From: Trichoplax sp. H2
Taxonomy: Eukaryota > Placozoa > Uniplacotomia > Trichoplacea
DNA: 64,000 nucleotides
Assembly: GCA_003344405.1 (NCBI GenBank)
Contig: NOWV01000043.1
Span: 186,001-250,000 of the forward strand
Direction: 5' to 3'
Shown here: positions 48,060 through 62,048 of the stretch, one piece after another
Layout: each line of letters opens with the position of its first letter
Position numbering within the stretch: the stretch's first letter is position 1
Translations under genes and position numbers: made by a program
The notes under the pieces: generated by a model
Told to the model about the DNA's origin: nothing
Databases searched by the model: none
Seen by the model: only the letters and a program-made list of their open reading frames with translations

Positions 48060-49700
48060 TTGAATCAATAAAGCTATTCTCTATCTAATTTATATCTAGC
48101 GGCAGTTCTCTCTTTAAAATATCCATTTTTATTCGATACAGAAACGGCTATAGTCTAATTGCGAGAGTAAATTACTCTTTCTTCTTTAGCCCTTAATAAA
48201 ATATTGTTGACAAGACCAGTAATTTAATCTATACAATATAATGCCATCCTTTATCCAATTTATTTCTACCCAGTGCCCCCTCTTCAAACTATCTACAGTA
48301 CTGATATTCCAAATATAAATAGCCCAGCATGATCGTTAAAATAAGTCAGTATTTCTTCTTCAGCCCTTGATAAAATATTACTGACGTGACTAGTAATTTA
48401 ATCCGTAAAGCCATCTATCTCCTATCCAGTCTATTTCTACCTTAGTTCTCTCTCCAAAATATCCGCTGATGGTTAAACATATGCCTCTTTTTTCCGCCCT
48501 TGATGAGATGTTGCTGATGTGACCGGTAATTTGATCCCTTTCCTATCCAATTTATTCTACCCAATATCCTCTCTTCAAAATATTTATTCGATATTCAAAG
48601 CATTCATATCTACAATATCATCACTAGAATAGATTACTCTTTCTTCTTCGGCCCTTGATGAAATATTATTGATATAACCAATAACGTAATCTATAGGCCA
48701 GTAATAATTTCAACTAATTACAGTAGTTATGTATTAGGAAAATACAAAGATAGTACAGTATATAGGGTTAAAAACCTATATACTACAAGATCCATTCACC
48801 CATCTAATTTATTTTTATCAAGCGTCATCTCTTCAAAATATTTATTTGATATTCATACCATACAGTAAACAGCCTCAGGATGATCGTAAGTGTAAATCGC
48901 TCTTTCTTCTACGGCCCTTGGTGAATTATTGCTGATGTGACCAGTAATTCAATCCGTCCCTCTAAGTAATTTATTTCTACTAGGAGCCCTCTCTTCAAAA
49001 TATCCATTGATATTCAAAATATAAACAGCCACAGCATGATCATTAAAGTAATTCGCTCTTCCTTCTACGACCTTGATGAAATATTGCTGATATAGTTTGT
49101 AATTTAATCCATACGCCTAATTAACTTAATTTTACCCGGAGTCCTGGTTTTTAAAATATCCATTGATATTCAAACTCAAGCAGCTACAGCATAGTTGTTC
49201 GAGTTAATTACTCTCCCTTCTATCTCCTTGATGAAATACTACTGCTCTAAAACAGATTTCCTTGATGATATTGTATAATTTATGAATAATGCTAAAAGTT
49301 TAGTCTATCCATTCTACTTTTAAACACAAATATTTCTACCTAGAAATGAATTTTGGCGTACTCCAGTATACTACTGCAGCGATCGCTGATTAATAGAGCA
49401 TGGACATACTATCATGTGGCATATATTAGCTTGATTAATCTACCTGTCTATCACTCCTTCTTCCGCCCTCCTTGATGAACTATTACTACCTCTAAATAAA
49501 CTTCTTTATGATACTGTATAATCCATGAATAGAGCTAAAGGCTTAGATCTATCCACTCGACTTAGAACATGAGTTTTTCTTTCTAGAAACAAATTTTAGC
49601 GTACTACAGTATGTTACTGTAGTGATAGTTGATGGATATAGTATGAATATACTGTCAAGAGGTCTACATTAGCCTGCCCAATCTGTCAATCTATATGTTA
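48060..49700. repeat. Tandem array, about 180-200-bp unit (seven copies), grading into two about 240-bp units
   Basis: Shared elements: TATC(C/T)AATTTATTTCTACC, (C/T)CTCTCTTCAAAATATCCATT, CAGCATGATCGTTAA, TTTCTTCTTC-GCCCTTGATGAAATATT-CTGA and GACCAGTAATTTAATCC. Seven copies lie between 48060 and 49240. Two further, longer copies (49240-49700) share ATTACTACC..TTTATGATA-TGTATAAT and a GCGTACTACAGTATACTAC block. Confidence 0.75.
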
Positions 49701-49849
49701 ATTTTTCATAGCCGCAGTTGGGAATATTCTTGTGGCAATAATCTATCTCTTATTTCTATATCCCATACCCACTTGCTACAAGCATGGCCTATCAAAGTTC
49801 ATGTTGGTGAAAACTTTTTCCTGATGATGTCATCGTAGCAAATAAAACT

Positions 49850-50000
49850 TTAGGCCCCAGCTACGCGTAAAATTCATCATTAATATCAAGAAGTAAGGCG
49901 TAATGATTAAAAGCCTTGATACTTTGGATCATTTTTGATCAGTTTAAATTTTAGGCCCCAGCTACGCGTATAATTTATCATTGATAACAGCAAGTAAAGT
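49850..50000. repeat. Direct repeat of a 20-bp AGCTACGCGTA-containing block
   Basis: TTTAGGCCCCAGCTACGCGTA occurs at about 49851 and 49962, in each case followed by (A)AATT(C/T)ATCATT(A/G)AT. Repeat spacing is about 111 bp. The function is not visible. Confidence 0.7.
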
Positions 50001-51819
50001 AGAACAATTAAAAACCTTCCTAAAACCAATTAATTAATGCTGAACATAAGCTAGTTCATGAAATCATTTTAGGTAATTTGAGGGGGTTTCTAAAGTCCTG
50101 TTAGTCAATCTCGTTAATCATGTCTAAGTTGATTCTAATGAAGCATTTTTGATACGAAATAACAGAATATTATTTTTGCTCTTAATTTGGGACTTTAGCC
50201 GGCTATTATTGCATATACAGTATTACGCATAATAGCTGGGATCCAATTTTGGACCATCGATATCGAGTCTACAGTATTCTACCCCACTTTACTTTAAAAG
50301 GCTTTGATTGAATCGTAAGGAGAAGGCATCAGCAATACCTCTGATCATTTTTTAGTATTACGTTCTTTTAGAACTAATTTGAAACTCTACAACACTAGTA
50401 GCGTATTATTTAAATCTCATAGTTACATTATTAGCCGGCCTTTGAAACTCTATAATAAGCACTGTAATGTGATAATTAAATAGTATCATCTGCCTCGCCA
50501 ATTTAGAAATCTACGACTAAAGTACCGTCAAATCACATACTTTATATTGCTAACTTGAGCCTCTACCAAAAACCAAAGTAATAACCATTACCTAAAAGAT
50601 TTGTAAATCAAAGTTGGAGCAGCCAATTTCGGAATTTTATTGATACAAATCTTCCCACTAGACACATATCTTTAACTGTCTGCTTGACTATACGTATATC
50701 CTTTATAGGAGTTTATGTAGTCGAATTGTGCATTTTAGGTCTGTTAGAACTAGAGTAATCCTTTCCTTGGGCATTCTAAATCCAATAACCTACAAAGTCT
50801 GTTAATATCGATGCTGTCTATACTAAAATTGACTTCAGCATTCCATATCGTATCACTTGAGAAAAATTGATCAGAATCTCAATGATACTATTCCAGAATG
50901 TTATGAATTGGATCATTTCTAGAGGGAATAGGAAGCATCCAGACTGCATCCATGGATTGATTTCGATCTCCGAAATCATCAAATTCTAGAACAATCTACC
51001 AGCATCTTAACTATCTAGCCTACATTATACTTATCCCTTATTAGACATTCTACCACCTATCTAAAAACTGTAAAAACATTGGAGGGTATCTAAACTGTCT
51101 ACAGTATGCTATAGCCATCTTACGACTGAGGTATCTATCCTCCGCTGCCTTCTCCATGTTATCCATAGTTATCCATCATTCGTATCACCACGTTTTTATC
51201 ATCACGATTTCATCAAAATATTAGCTGAAATTGGATACTCTAACTAGCAAAGATCATTTGATAGCATAACTTCACATGCCGTCTAACCCCAATAAATAAC
51301 CTGATCAACAGGATTCCCCTATGACATAAACAAATTTGAAAAAATAAAATTATTATTGTAAACGAATGCTTTGACGCATGAGTGAATTTAATGACGTGAA
51401 GAAGTGGCCATTGAGTGATCTACCGGCTTATACCAGGAATCAAACGGACAAGCCATTTTGTATCTTTAAAGCTTTATTTTGCCTTTTCTAATGTAGACAG
51501 ACTGCTATATCAAGCCAAAAAGAAAGCTTTTCTACTGTACCATAGATTAAAGGAAAATTTAAATTAAATTTGTCACCATAGCAATATAGGCAGACAGACA
51601 GATCAGCCATTGAATCAAGAATGACAAAGAAGACAAATTTATCCTATTTAGCTCCTTAAAGCGACAATATTGCTTCTAATAAAAGCCTTTAGCATCTAAT
51701 GAAAGCCATAAGCCTATAGGGGAAAATACGGACAAAGCGTTGTCTACAGGAAAATAGATCAATTAGAGATGGGAACGTGTTATTTTAGTTACAGTTTCTG
51801 ACACGATTTTTTCGCAATT

Positions 51820-52450
51820 TTCGGATGTGCAAAGTATCTCGTTGAATGAATTCTAGCAAGTTTGGGGCCATTTCTAAGTCACCACTATCACCAGCCCTAT
51901 CAAAGTCTTGATTTTCGTGTAAAGTATTCACCTGAACGAATCTCATCACATTTGTAGTCCTTTCTAACTCACAATTATCATCACCACATCAAAATCGTGA
52001 TTTTCCAATGTGTAAAGGATCCAATTAAACGAATCTCAGCAAGTTTATCGTCCGCTCTAGCTCACAACTAATATCACCACATCAAAATCTTGATTTGCCA
52101 AAGCGTAAAGTATCCAATTAAACGAATCTCATCAAGTCCGTTCTAACTCACAACTATCATTACCACATCAAAATCTTGATTTTCCGATAAATAAAATATC
52201 AATTTGATCGTCCTTTCTAACTCACAAGTATTATACTATCATATCAAAATCTTCATTTTTTTGCGAGAGATATAGTATCAAATTCAATCAATCTTATCAA
52301 GTCTATGATCATTTCTAACTCTACAAGTAATTTCACGACATTAAAACTTTAATCAACAGATGTGGAAAGTATCAATTTGAACGATTTTTATCAAGTTTAT
52401 CGTCATTTCTAACCCCACAAGTATGATCATGACATCAAAATCTTCATTTA
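51820..52450. repeat. Tandem array, about 85-105-bp unit, seven copies
   Basis: Repeated order: AATCTCATCAAGTTT, TCCTTTCTAACTCACAA, TATCATCACCACATCAAAAT, CTTGATTTTCC and GTAAAGTATCCAATT. At least seven copies, most divergent at the right end. Non-coding. Confidence 0.8.
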
Positions 52451-53190
52451 ATAGACCAAGTTGGGAAATCATTCTACGTAGAATAATAAAGGATTGCTAC
52501 ATGAACGATTACATTATGATGAAGGAAGAATATTGATTGATTGTAAACTACACGTATACCGCAGTCTTGGTTATTATTTTAATCGTTGTAAAGGGTAAAT
52601 AAATATTCTGTTAAACGTGTGAGCTGCAATCCGGTTGTACACCATGATCTGGTAAATATTATTTTATATATTCGATTCTAGATAGACGAGACAAGAAGTA
52701 GACAACGAAAGGAAGACAAGCGACTGTCAAAACTTTGATTCTTCGTTCACAGAGATTGAAATTATTCCGTTTTAAATCGCTCAAAGTCATTTTTGTCAAC
52801 CTACTGGAAGAAACGAGAAACTTCGCCAAATTCGTACGTCAATTCAAACTTAATAAAGGCGTTGAAATAGATCAACATTGATGGTTTATTTTAATAAGGT
52901 AATTTTTATTAATCAATGAGTTTATTCTGAGTCATCTTCTCCATGGCATAACCAAGTATATACAGGTGCCCGACAAGAACGCTAACAGAACAAGTATAAA
53001 TAACTCACTTATAAGCTGGAGAATACTCATTTGAGAGGACGTTATTACGAATTAACCAATCTTCATCGTTGCTTATCCAAGACTGTTGACCAACTTAATT
53101 TTATGTCGCCTGGACGGTACTAATTGGAGACAGACAATATCTTTCTACTTCCTTATTTCTATGTTGCTTTGCATTTTCTTACCTCAATAA

Positions 53191-53212
53191 GACTGAATAT
53201 AAATAGTCAGTC
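53191..53212 (+). promoter_or_regulatory. TATA box candidate of ENT-3
   Basis: TATAAATA at 53198-53205, flanked by the inverted pair GACTGA (53191-53196) and TCAGTC (53207-53212). It lies about 150 bp before the first in-frame ATG of ENT-3 (53357) and about 85 bp before its first recognised coding codons. If real, transcription would start near 53230. The motif is common in AT-rich DNA, so confidence is low. Confidence 0.3.
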
Positions 53213-53286
53213 AAAAAAGAAGATTGGATTAACGATCCTTGTTGATACTATATTTAAAGAGAAATCATCATCCGAGTAAGTTTTAG

Positions 53287-56200
53287 AGTGGATTCTTATC
53301 CAACCAAGAAATTGAATTATCCTTGTAGTAAAGAAAGCCATCATCTAAAAGTCTCTATGGGTAAAGAGGACATTGATCTCAACACCATGAATATTACCGT
53401 TGCAGCTCACAAAAGCTATCCTTCATCAGAAAGTTTAAAGGAACCTCCAATCGACCAAAATGAATTAATGGCTGCAGCATCCATTGCTGGATCATTGGAT
53501 CTACATTATGAGGATGAATTTACTTTATCAACAAATTTCCATGTAAGAGAAAACTTGAAAGTTGTTTAACCACATGTTACACGATATTTATATTTGTACT
53601 GATTTGAAATTGCGCTTGATGATGGGTTAGAATGGAGTTTCCTACCCATCGGCAGCCTTCTCGGTGGATGATATCGAAGCAGCGAAGAAAAGAACATTGC
53701 GAGCATCAAATCCAACCATTTTAATTGGCGAAAATGGCCTAGATTCCTTGCCATCTCTCAAGACGACCCAAAATAAGAAGAAAATAGACAGGCCAAAGTC
53801 GATCGCAGTCAATGATGAAGAGGATAAGGACAGGTTAGAATGAAAAAATGCATCCTAGGCTAATCTAATTTCCATTGACTTTATGTTCCAACATGAACTT
53901 GATATTCAACCGGCGTCCTGACGGCCCATCTCGGTATCCTTCTTTTATCCTCTATTTAAATTTAAATACTTTATCATTGAGATATCATGGATAGGATTCA
54001 TTTCCTTGGTATCCCTAGGTATTGCATGGTTAACTATTGTAGTCTTGCCATTTGTCTTGAACAGGTCTATCCTACCTTGACCGATCCTATAGGTTTAAGT
54101 CTTGTTCCATCTTTTTCTTTTTATTCGTTTACATTAATTATGCTGTGACCCCGAAATTAATCAGAGTTCATGGTTGACATCATGATTCTCAGTAGGAATT
54201 CGTAAAGGGGATCAAAGTGACAGCTATGTTAATTAAAGTAAACATAAATGGACCAGATTCTTCCCAATTTTTCTATCACATGCCCGGCTTAGACCATATC
54301 TTGCTCCTTTTCTATCTTCTTTCTTGTACTCGGCTCCATGGAGCCTTAATCCGCAAAAATAAATCCATAGGGCTGGTATCAATCTCGGCAAGAAATTTAC
54401 TTCAATGGAATGCGCGATAGCTATACATAGTAAAGTTTGCTTTAATTTATATCACCAGATTTTGAATGTCTTCAAGCAGAATCCTGACATCCATGCTCAT
54501 TAACCTTAAGCGAAATGATTCCTTATCCTCATCCACTTAAATTTAGCCTTAACTTATGTCACGAGTTTTAAATATTTTTAAACGGTATCAATGACAGCTA
54601 TGCTAATTCAACTTTAAGCGAAATGATTCGCTATCCTCCCCAGCTTAAAGTTAGTCTAAACTTATGTCACGAGTTATAAATGCTTTTAAACACTATTAAT
54701 GACAGCTATGCTAATTCAATTTAAATAAATTGACGAAATAATTCCTTATCACCCTCAGTTTAAAGGTAGCTCTAATTTATGCCACGAGTTTTAAATGCTT
54801 TAAGCAGTATGAATGGCAGCTATGCTAATTCAACTTAAATAAATTGACGAAATAATTCTTTATCACTCTCAGTTTGAAGTTAGCCTTAACTTATGTCACG
54901 AGTTTTAAATGCTTTTAAACGGTATCAATCACAGTCATGCTAATTAAACTTACACGAAATGATTCTCTATCCTCCTCAGCTTAAAGTTAGCCTTAATTTA
55001 TGTCACGAGTTTTAAATACTTTTAGATGGTATCAATGACAGCTATGCAAATTCAACTTAAATAAATTGACGAAATAATTCCTTATCCTCCTCAGCTTGAC
55101 ATTAAGGCAATCTGTAGTACATTGCATAAGCTCGACGCATACTGTAGAATAGTATTATTTCTACTAGTAATTTTTCATTTTGGTAGTTAGCAACTTGACC
55201 ACTTTTTTTACTGCTTGTAGAGCAATTCTATATTTCATGCAACGCCGCATCAAATAGTATTTCAGTATTGTGATCTACACTTATTGAGTAAAATAAATAT
55301 TGAACTAGGGTCATTAGCTTAGCATAAAAGTAAATCCTAATTACCAATTCATCTTATGCTGTGATTAAAGTTAACCTACTTGCTCCATCTCCATAACCAA
55401 GAGGGTAAACTATAGCTTCATAGATAGACTTACGTTAGCATTGTTTAAATAGATCTAAATCAGACATTAATAGAACTAATGAAAACTTGAGTAAATTCAC
55501 ATATGTATGCTTACTAATTGAACATATCAAAAGAATACATTGAATGCGAAATTAATTTAGCCCCATTAGCTGGCATTAATTTCGCTAAAAATTTTAAAAA
55601 AGGTTATTCCATTTTTACTTCACAGTCCCAACTATTCTTTTAAACTTCATGGTTATGAATTCAACATATCATCCTGGTCAAATTTGAACACTAAGTGAAG
55701 TTAATTTCATAGGCCGATATCAAACTTTTAATCTATGCGTAAAAACGTGACGCTAAATTTATTTAAATTATTCCGTTTATTTTCATTACAAAAATTTGCA
55801 TATCATCCAGCTGGTATTGATTAACGTAGCTTAAAATTTAACTGATGTATTTTGGTGAATAATTTCCCTTAATCAAGGTAAATTAATCTTAGCCTTACGT
55901 ATATCATCCCTGTTGCTAGAATAGATAAATCTAGATTTGCGTGAAATACGTGCATACTACAGCTGTTCATATCCTGAGCTGAGCTGGTTTAAAATTGACG
56001 ATATCGAATCTAATCCATCGTTCAATTTTCGTGATCTACTTGATTGAGTTAAGGCCAGTCTGAAATCGACCGCAATGTTAAGCCCATAATAATTTGTATC
56101 AAATTATTGCCATTAATAACCCATATAAATAATTTATAATCGTATTAAATATTCGATAGACAGATATCCTGAACCTAAAGGTTTTATCATTACTAACATC

Positions 56201-59200
56201 AATATTTTCATTCTCTTTTAATGATAATTAGGTATAATTTAGGCTATTTTATCCTCTTCCTCTTTGGCATGACCACCTTATTGCCATGGTATACCTATAT
56301 CACTGCGACAGCGGTAAGATACCTACCACTGTATTCGATACATATTGTAGAGAAGATTGCACATATAAATATACGGAAAACTTAAAATGATCATTTATTT
56401 CAGAGATATTTATTCAATGACGTTGATCTTGCTAGTATATTGAATATCAATTTTAATGTTAGATTAACATCATATCAATCATAAATAGTTCTCGTCACTA
56501 TTGATGTTATACTTTACTACTTCCTTCAGTAACATAAAGACTGAAATTGATTTATCTAGGTATTATAGCGACTTGTATTTGACATACAAATTGAATATAA
56601 AAATTCAGAGTACGAATAAATCAAAGCAATCATGAATGTCTCTAGTTATATTCAGTGCTATTTTTGACTTCTTTGAGTAATATAACTTATATCTTACCCA
56701 CAAATTGAATGCAAAAATTGAGAGCAAGAGTAAATCAAAACCATCATAAACAGCTCTCTTTATCGTCAATATCATTTCTTACTCCTTTCAGTATTATGAA
56801 GATTACAAATTTAAACAAGTGGATGACCGTCGTAATTTTAAGCAAGATTTTCAAAGTTTTATTGCCTTGGCTGCTTCTATCCCTAATCTTGTCGTTATGG
56901 TTATAAATATTTTCTTACAGCATCGGTGAGCATATAAACTTCTACAAATTAGTCCGTCATCATAACTATGAGGAAGATAGTTTTGAGGTCTTAGATGGCG
57001 CCGATAGATTCATCTATCACACCATTAAAAAGTATCAGTAGTGATTGCAGTTTCGGTGATCTTAGGCACAGAATATTTACTTTTTATTAAGCGAGTTTGT
57101 AGATTGCTAGCTCTCAACAACTTCTATTTTAATATTTTCAGGATATCCCTCATGGCCCGTTTTGTAGGATCTTTAATAGCAATTATTTCTATCTTTGCCG
57201 TAACTTTAATCTTTATTTACATTGATACGTCAGCATGTGAGTACATTAACTACTACTGATGATTGAAATTTAAATGAAAGAATTATTCTAATATGTTATT
57301 ATTACTATTCTACCACTACGCTACTTAGGGACAGAAGGCTTCTTTAATATAACATTAATTAGCATCGTTATATCTAATGGTAAAGATCTCCGCATCTAAA
57401 TACAGTTATATTCTCTACTCATAAAAAGTTTTCTCAATGAATATAGATTGATATTTTATTTGCTATGTTGAGATGCGTATATTCAATTGATTAAATTAAA
57501 TAAGTAAACCAAACCTTACAGGTACATCTAATGACTAGCCAGTAAATGCATTATCTTATATATATTTATGTTATGTTATAGCTGCATCATCATTATTCCA
57601 GAGTTCGACTTTTGGGTTAGCCGGCCATTTCCCACAAAAATACACTCAAGCCGTAGCAAATGGCCAGGTAAATTTCTACCTCTACCGTATGCAATATAAG
57701 ATTTTCAGGAATTGAGTTTCAATTTTTATGAAACCTCTAATCTGAAACCATAATGTTACATTCAAATTTTAATTTAATAGGGACTGATTGGTACTGCTAT
57801 TCCAGTTATTGCAGTACTCAGCGTTGTTGTTAATCCAAATCCAACAGACAGTGCTTTAGCTTATTTCCTTTCCTGCCTATTTGTTTTAATCTTAACGTTG
57901 GTCAGTCTTATTTATCTAACTAAAATGGTAAGTTATAGTTTTTGCATGATGAAAGTAAGAAAAGCTAATGAATACCGCGGCTTGCAGTAAATTCCAGAAC
58001 TAATTTTTATATTTCCAATTGACTCTCGAAATAGAAATTTATTAAGAATCATGTCAGTCTTAGAAACAGAAGGAAAAGTAAGATTGATTGCTAATACACA
58101 ACACTACGCAAAATCCTGCAATAATATTTGCGGCCTTCTTTTATACTTTATATCCACCAAAATGCTGTTTAGGCATATCTCATTTCCAGATTTATGTTTA
58201 CGCACAGGTGTAATACGAAATGGAAAGGAAGTTGAAATTGGTAAGGTAAAGCCAGAATATCGTAAAGTTTTTAAACAGGTAATTTTAAAATTAAATTAAA
58301 ATGCGATCCAATATGTTTAAACTTATAATCTATACAGTCTTAACAGAAGCTAACTTGCTTTTAATCAAGTATTCAACATGACTGATCTTTCACATGCAAT
58401 CTAGATTTGGCTATTGCTATTCTCAAATTGGCTCAATTTTTTTATCACATTGGCATGTTTCCCTGCCGTCTGTGCTAATATAAGATCGATGGATAGCGAT
58501 CCTGATCATCTTTGGAGTGGTAGGCTCTATCACCATTTTATCACATAATATTTGGTACCTTTTACTTACTTTGATTATTTTTCAACCATTATAAGGAAAG
58601 TTATTCACGCCTGTAGCAACATTTTTAATGTTCGGATTAACGGACTGGATAGGCAAAGCAGCAGCAGCATGGATACCTGTGGTAAATATTCTTATAGCAT
58701 ATTTATTTCATCTGTATATAAATCAATCATTAGTGTTGGTAGATTTACTTTTGCTAATAAGTGACTACTTATACTGATGTTTAATGCTATATTTTGCTAG
58801 CCAAAGAGACATCAAGTTTGGTTGGTAATATGTCGAATCGCTTTCGTACCAGTATTTATTTTCTGCAATTATAAACCTCATCTTCGGACTATACCCGTCA
58901 TTTTTAACCACGATGGATATTACTTTGTATTTATGATTCTATTTGGATTAAGTAACGGCTTAATTGGGACGCGAATTATGATGTCTGCTCCTGAGTAAGT
59001 CAAACTTGATACAATGTTCGAAAAATAGTTACTAGATTGTGTCGTTGTGCGTAGATTAGCGGATTACATTACCTCATAACTTTCTACTGCCACCACACAC
59101 AATCAGCTAGACTGTATAATACAAAAAATTGCGGCAAATGTAACGTTGAAAATACTATAATACCCACAATTCTGCCTTTAATCAGATCCAATTTCTAATT

Positions 59201-59560
59201 TGAATATGAAAATGTTAACAAAACTAGTATTTCCTATTATAATCATCGCAATCCATAAATCTTACTGAAAGATGTAATAACAGCTTCTCGAACCTAATTC
59301 TCACCTAAATTATTATTTTTACGCTTGGAAATGGAATATAATTAAATGAAGGAATTACAGTATGTTACTATAGCATGTGCAAAAAATTTAACCCGTACTT
59401 ATTCAGTTCTGAATGTGTTATTCTCAAACCAAAAATCTACAGATCAGTAGCACCAAACCAACGCGGATTAGCAGGGACGATGATGTCTGCTTTTGTCGTC
59501 ATTGGAATATTTACTGGGTCTTTACTCTCTCTCCTCATCTCTCACTTAGTTCAAATGTAA
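53287..59560 (+). CDS. Equilibrative nucleoside transporter (SLC29/ENT family) with long acidic cytosolic N-terminus (ENT-3)
   Basis: Exons: 53287-53542 (probable ATG 53357), 53631-53833, 56232-56313, 56792-56925, 57142-57236, 57329-57379, 57582-57667, 57781-57927, 58035-58077, 58190-58278, 58405-58519, 58596-58681, 58801-58994 and 59443-59560. From 53357 the sum is 1629 nt, 542 aa. About 130 polar residues ending NDEEDKD join exactly in phase to RYNLGYFILFLFGMTTLLPW (helix 1). Then come FQSFIALAASIPNLVVMVIN, IFIYIDTSA, FQSSTFGLAGHFPQKYTQAV, a helix 6, a basic loop, IWLLLFSNWLNFF, ATFLMFGLTDWIGK, AFVPVFIFCNYKP, LFGLSNGLIGTRIMMSAPE and a closing helix. These match the SLC29 blocks in order. 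A single 147-nt exon (57781-57927) corresponds to two exons (49 + 98 nt) in ENT-2. The acidic N-terminus may carry sorting or phosphorylation signals; no clear dileucine motif is claimed. It is more diverged than the ENT-1/ENT-2 pair. Confidence 0.9.
54440..55100. repeat. Tandem array in intron 2 of ENT-3, about 115-bp unit, six copies
   Basis: Repeated elements: TTAGCCTTAACTTATGTCACG, AGTTTTAAATACTTTTAAAC, GGTATCAATGACAGCTATG, CTAATTCAACTTAAATAAAT and GACGAAATAATTCCTTATC with CTCCTCAGCTTAAA. Six to seven copies inside the 2.4-kb intron between the N-terminal exons and helix 1. Non-coding. Confidence 0.8.
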
Positions 59561-62048
59561 AATTGGCTCTAACAACTTAACTGATGGCTTCTTGCATCGT
59601 AATAAGAATTTAAAATGCAAAATGTTCGTAAAGTAGAAAATTAAAAAAGATTTATTATATCAATTATTTTACTTATTGTAACTTACAAAGATGACAGCTA
59701 TAATTGATAAATTATCGTTCTATTAGAAACTATTCTGCTATTCTTCATAGTATATTGAATATGATTTTTCGTTAAATTATATCTGTTTTTATTGCTGTAT
59801 TTTTAACATTAAATAGAACCTTTAATAGTAACTGACTAATTGTATACCACATACGATTCAATTTCTTATTTAGCAGCTATTCTTTAATTGTTATACTGGC
59901 TAATAAATAATTATTTAATAGAGCACACATTAATTATCTTTAAAGTGGTTAATGCAGTCTATTACCTCAGTAGTACTAAATTAAGATTACAGAGCTTAAT
60001 TGATATTACTAGTGTTATTCCTTCGCTCATTTCCGGAACATTTTAAGATTGAATTCGTATTATGAGATTTTTAAATGTTTACGGTATGATATAGTAAGGA
60101 CTTTAGCATTTATTTCCTTCAACTTTCTATCTTAAAGAATGATCGAATTTAATAATACCTTCGATGATGATTCATTTTAATCACAGTAATTACCAGATTA
60201 ATGTTATGATACCGTACTATTATTAAGGAAGCAGTAGTGTTTTATCTCGTCAAAGTTATATACGTTAAATTTCTCCTTCAATCATTATTCATGTTATTAA
60301 TTTAAATTATGCGTTGCAATGGATGTGAATGCATGCGCAATTGAAGCTTCCAATACGAGAATAACAGGGATTTATTTTATCCTATCTTATTACCCGGAAT
60401 GAAATAGTTTAGATTTTGCGATAATAAAAGTATACCGTATCTATCTTATTTATTAACTATCCTTATAACTACTGCAATCGATTAACAAATACCTTGTTCA
60501 ATTTTGTAAAATTTCTATAATTGCTGTTACTATTACTATAACTATTATTATTACTAGTTACCATGATATTCTAATACCTGCAACTTTTCCTTGGCTGACG
60601 AGTTGCTATAATTTTTACATGATCACATGTGATAAGTTGTTTATTCTTACGTTGAATCATAATTTACTTACGTTATTTGAAGCATAAGAGATAGTGCTAT
60701 TTGGAATACTTAAATTTTTCGAAATAACTTTAAGCAAAATCCACGAGTCCTACATGAAAAATTCATAGATCATCTCTATTGTCATTAAACCATTAATAGC
60801 TGTACTTTATCTCATTTCTTCGCAAATATCTTTTTTTATCAAAGAATCTCAGGAAAGTATTAATAATCTTTATTTAGGAAATATCGTTGTACCTTAACCG
60901 AAATTGTACTAATTGTTAGCTTCAAGAGCATTAGAATCGACAACTGCAGGATATCTAATTCTGCAGTGCCGCTATTTCAGTGTTCAGTATGGGCCATTTC
61001 TTATTTATCATTCCTTAAGTACTATACTCCTCCATATTGAATATAGTACCTTGCTCATCATATTAAACTTATTAATTCTCACTTATAGAGCAATTTACGC
61101 TTTTATTTTTATTCAGCATAAAGCTACGTCTTCATTAACTTGTTAGCAAACCCGAATAATTAAGTCCTTGTTGTATACGCTACTAGATGGGATTAACTAC
61201 GGCTATAATACATGGTGCATAACATCCAATTTTATTTACAGCTAAATAAAATGCTTTTTCAGATTTGCATTCATCGGCTGTTTTGTGACATGATCACAAA
61301 ATTGTAAAACAATTTTCAATCCATTAATCAGTTCAACCGCAGGTAGTAGGCCTACTAGTCTATAATTTTCTGTTGTGGCTGTATTAAAATAAAACGAGTC
61401 CGCTATATGCATAAAAAAAGTTATTTTTCTATATAAAGTGAATATTCCAGTCATATTACATTGGATTAAATATTGATATAAAATTAGATTGTAGAAACAT
61501 ATTAAACTCCTAATTTTGAAGCACGTTTACGGATTTGTTCAACAATAGAGAATTTAATAGTCTGCGCAGCCAAAACAAAATTTACACAGTAGATCATTTA
61601 GTGAAATACATGTTGTGAATAATCAAATATTCATTTATACGCGTAAAATAACAGCCAATACTTTTTATTATGATTATTAGTACTCCTCAAGAATTTTAGT
61701 GTGCCGTGATGTACAAGTAACTTGTAGATTGCACGATAATTACGGTACATTTAAGAATAAGAAATATTGTACACTTGAAGTTAGTTTATTATCAAAGTTG
61801 CATTTACCTTTCACTTTAAATGTCACGATAGGATTAAGATTTTAAGTTACTTATTTCTAAATACTTTCCACTACAATTACTAGTACTCTTCAAGAATCTA
61901 AGTGTGCCATAATGTATAAGGAACATGTAGATTGTACCATAATTACATTTAAGAATAAGAAGTATTGTACGTTTGAAGGTATTTTATTATCAAAGTCTTA
62001 CTTATCCTTGCATTCTAAATTTTACGAAAGGATTCAGGCTTTAAGTTA
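59561..62048. other. Intergenic DNA between convergent ENT-3 and the TPR-CARD gene
   Basis: No gene recognised. A plus frame at 60913-61146 and a minus frame at 61242-61454 are hydrophobic or low-complexity by chance and lack family features. The right end (from about 61.67 kb) is a two-copy direct repeat that extends into the 3' end of the next gene. Confidence 0.55.

Larger units (their letters stand above)
44507..53190. other. Gene-free, repeat-rich 8.7-kb block
   Basis: No coding region or RNA gene was recognised on either strand, and long frames are absent. The block is a patchwork of at least four unrelated tandem arrays (listed separately) joined by unique AT-rich DNA, including 47.1-48.05 kb and 50.0-51.8 kb where I see nothing. 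Confidence 0.65.

Noticed and set aside
45780-49700. CRISPR-like repeat arrays
   Set aside because: Units are contiguous or grade into each other, 180-240 bp, imperfect, without unique spacers, in a eukaryotic genome.
56402-56470. Possible extra ENT-3 exon after helix 1
   Set aside because: It has an acceptor and open start, but the exon ending at 56313 joins 56792 in phase with the family pattern, and including it would break the helix 1-2 loop.
60913-61454. Hydrophobic frames on both strands
   Set aside because: No family pattern, no splice partners; composition explained by T-rich DNA.
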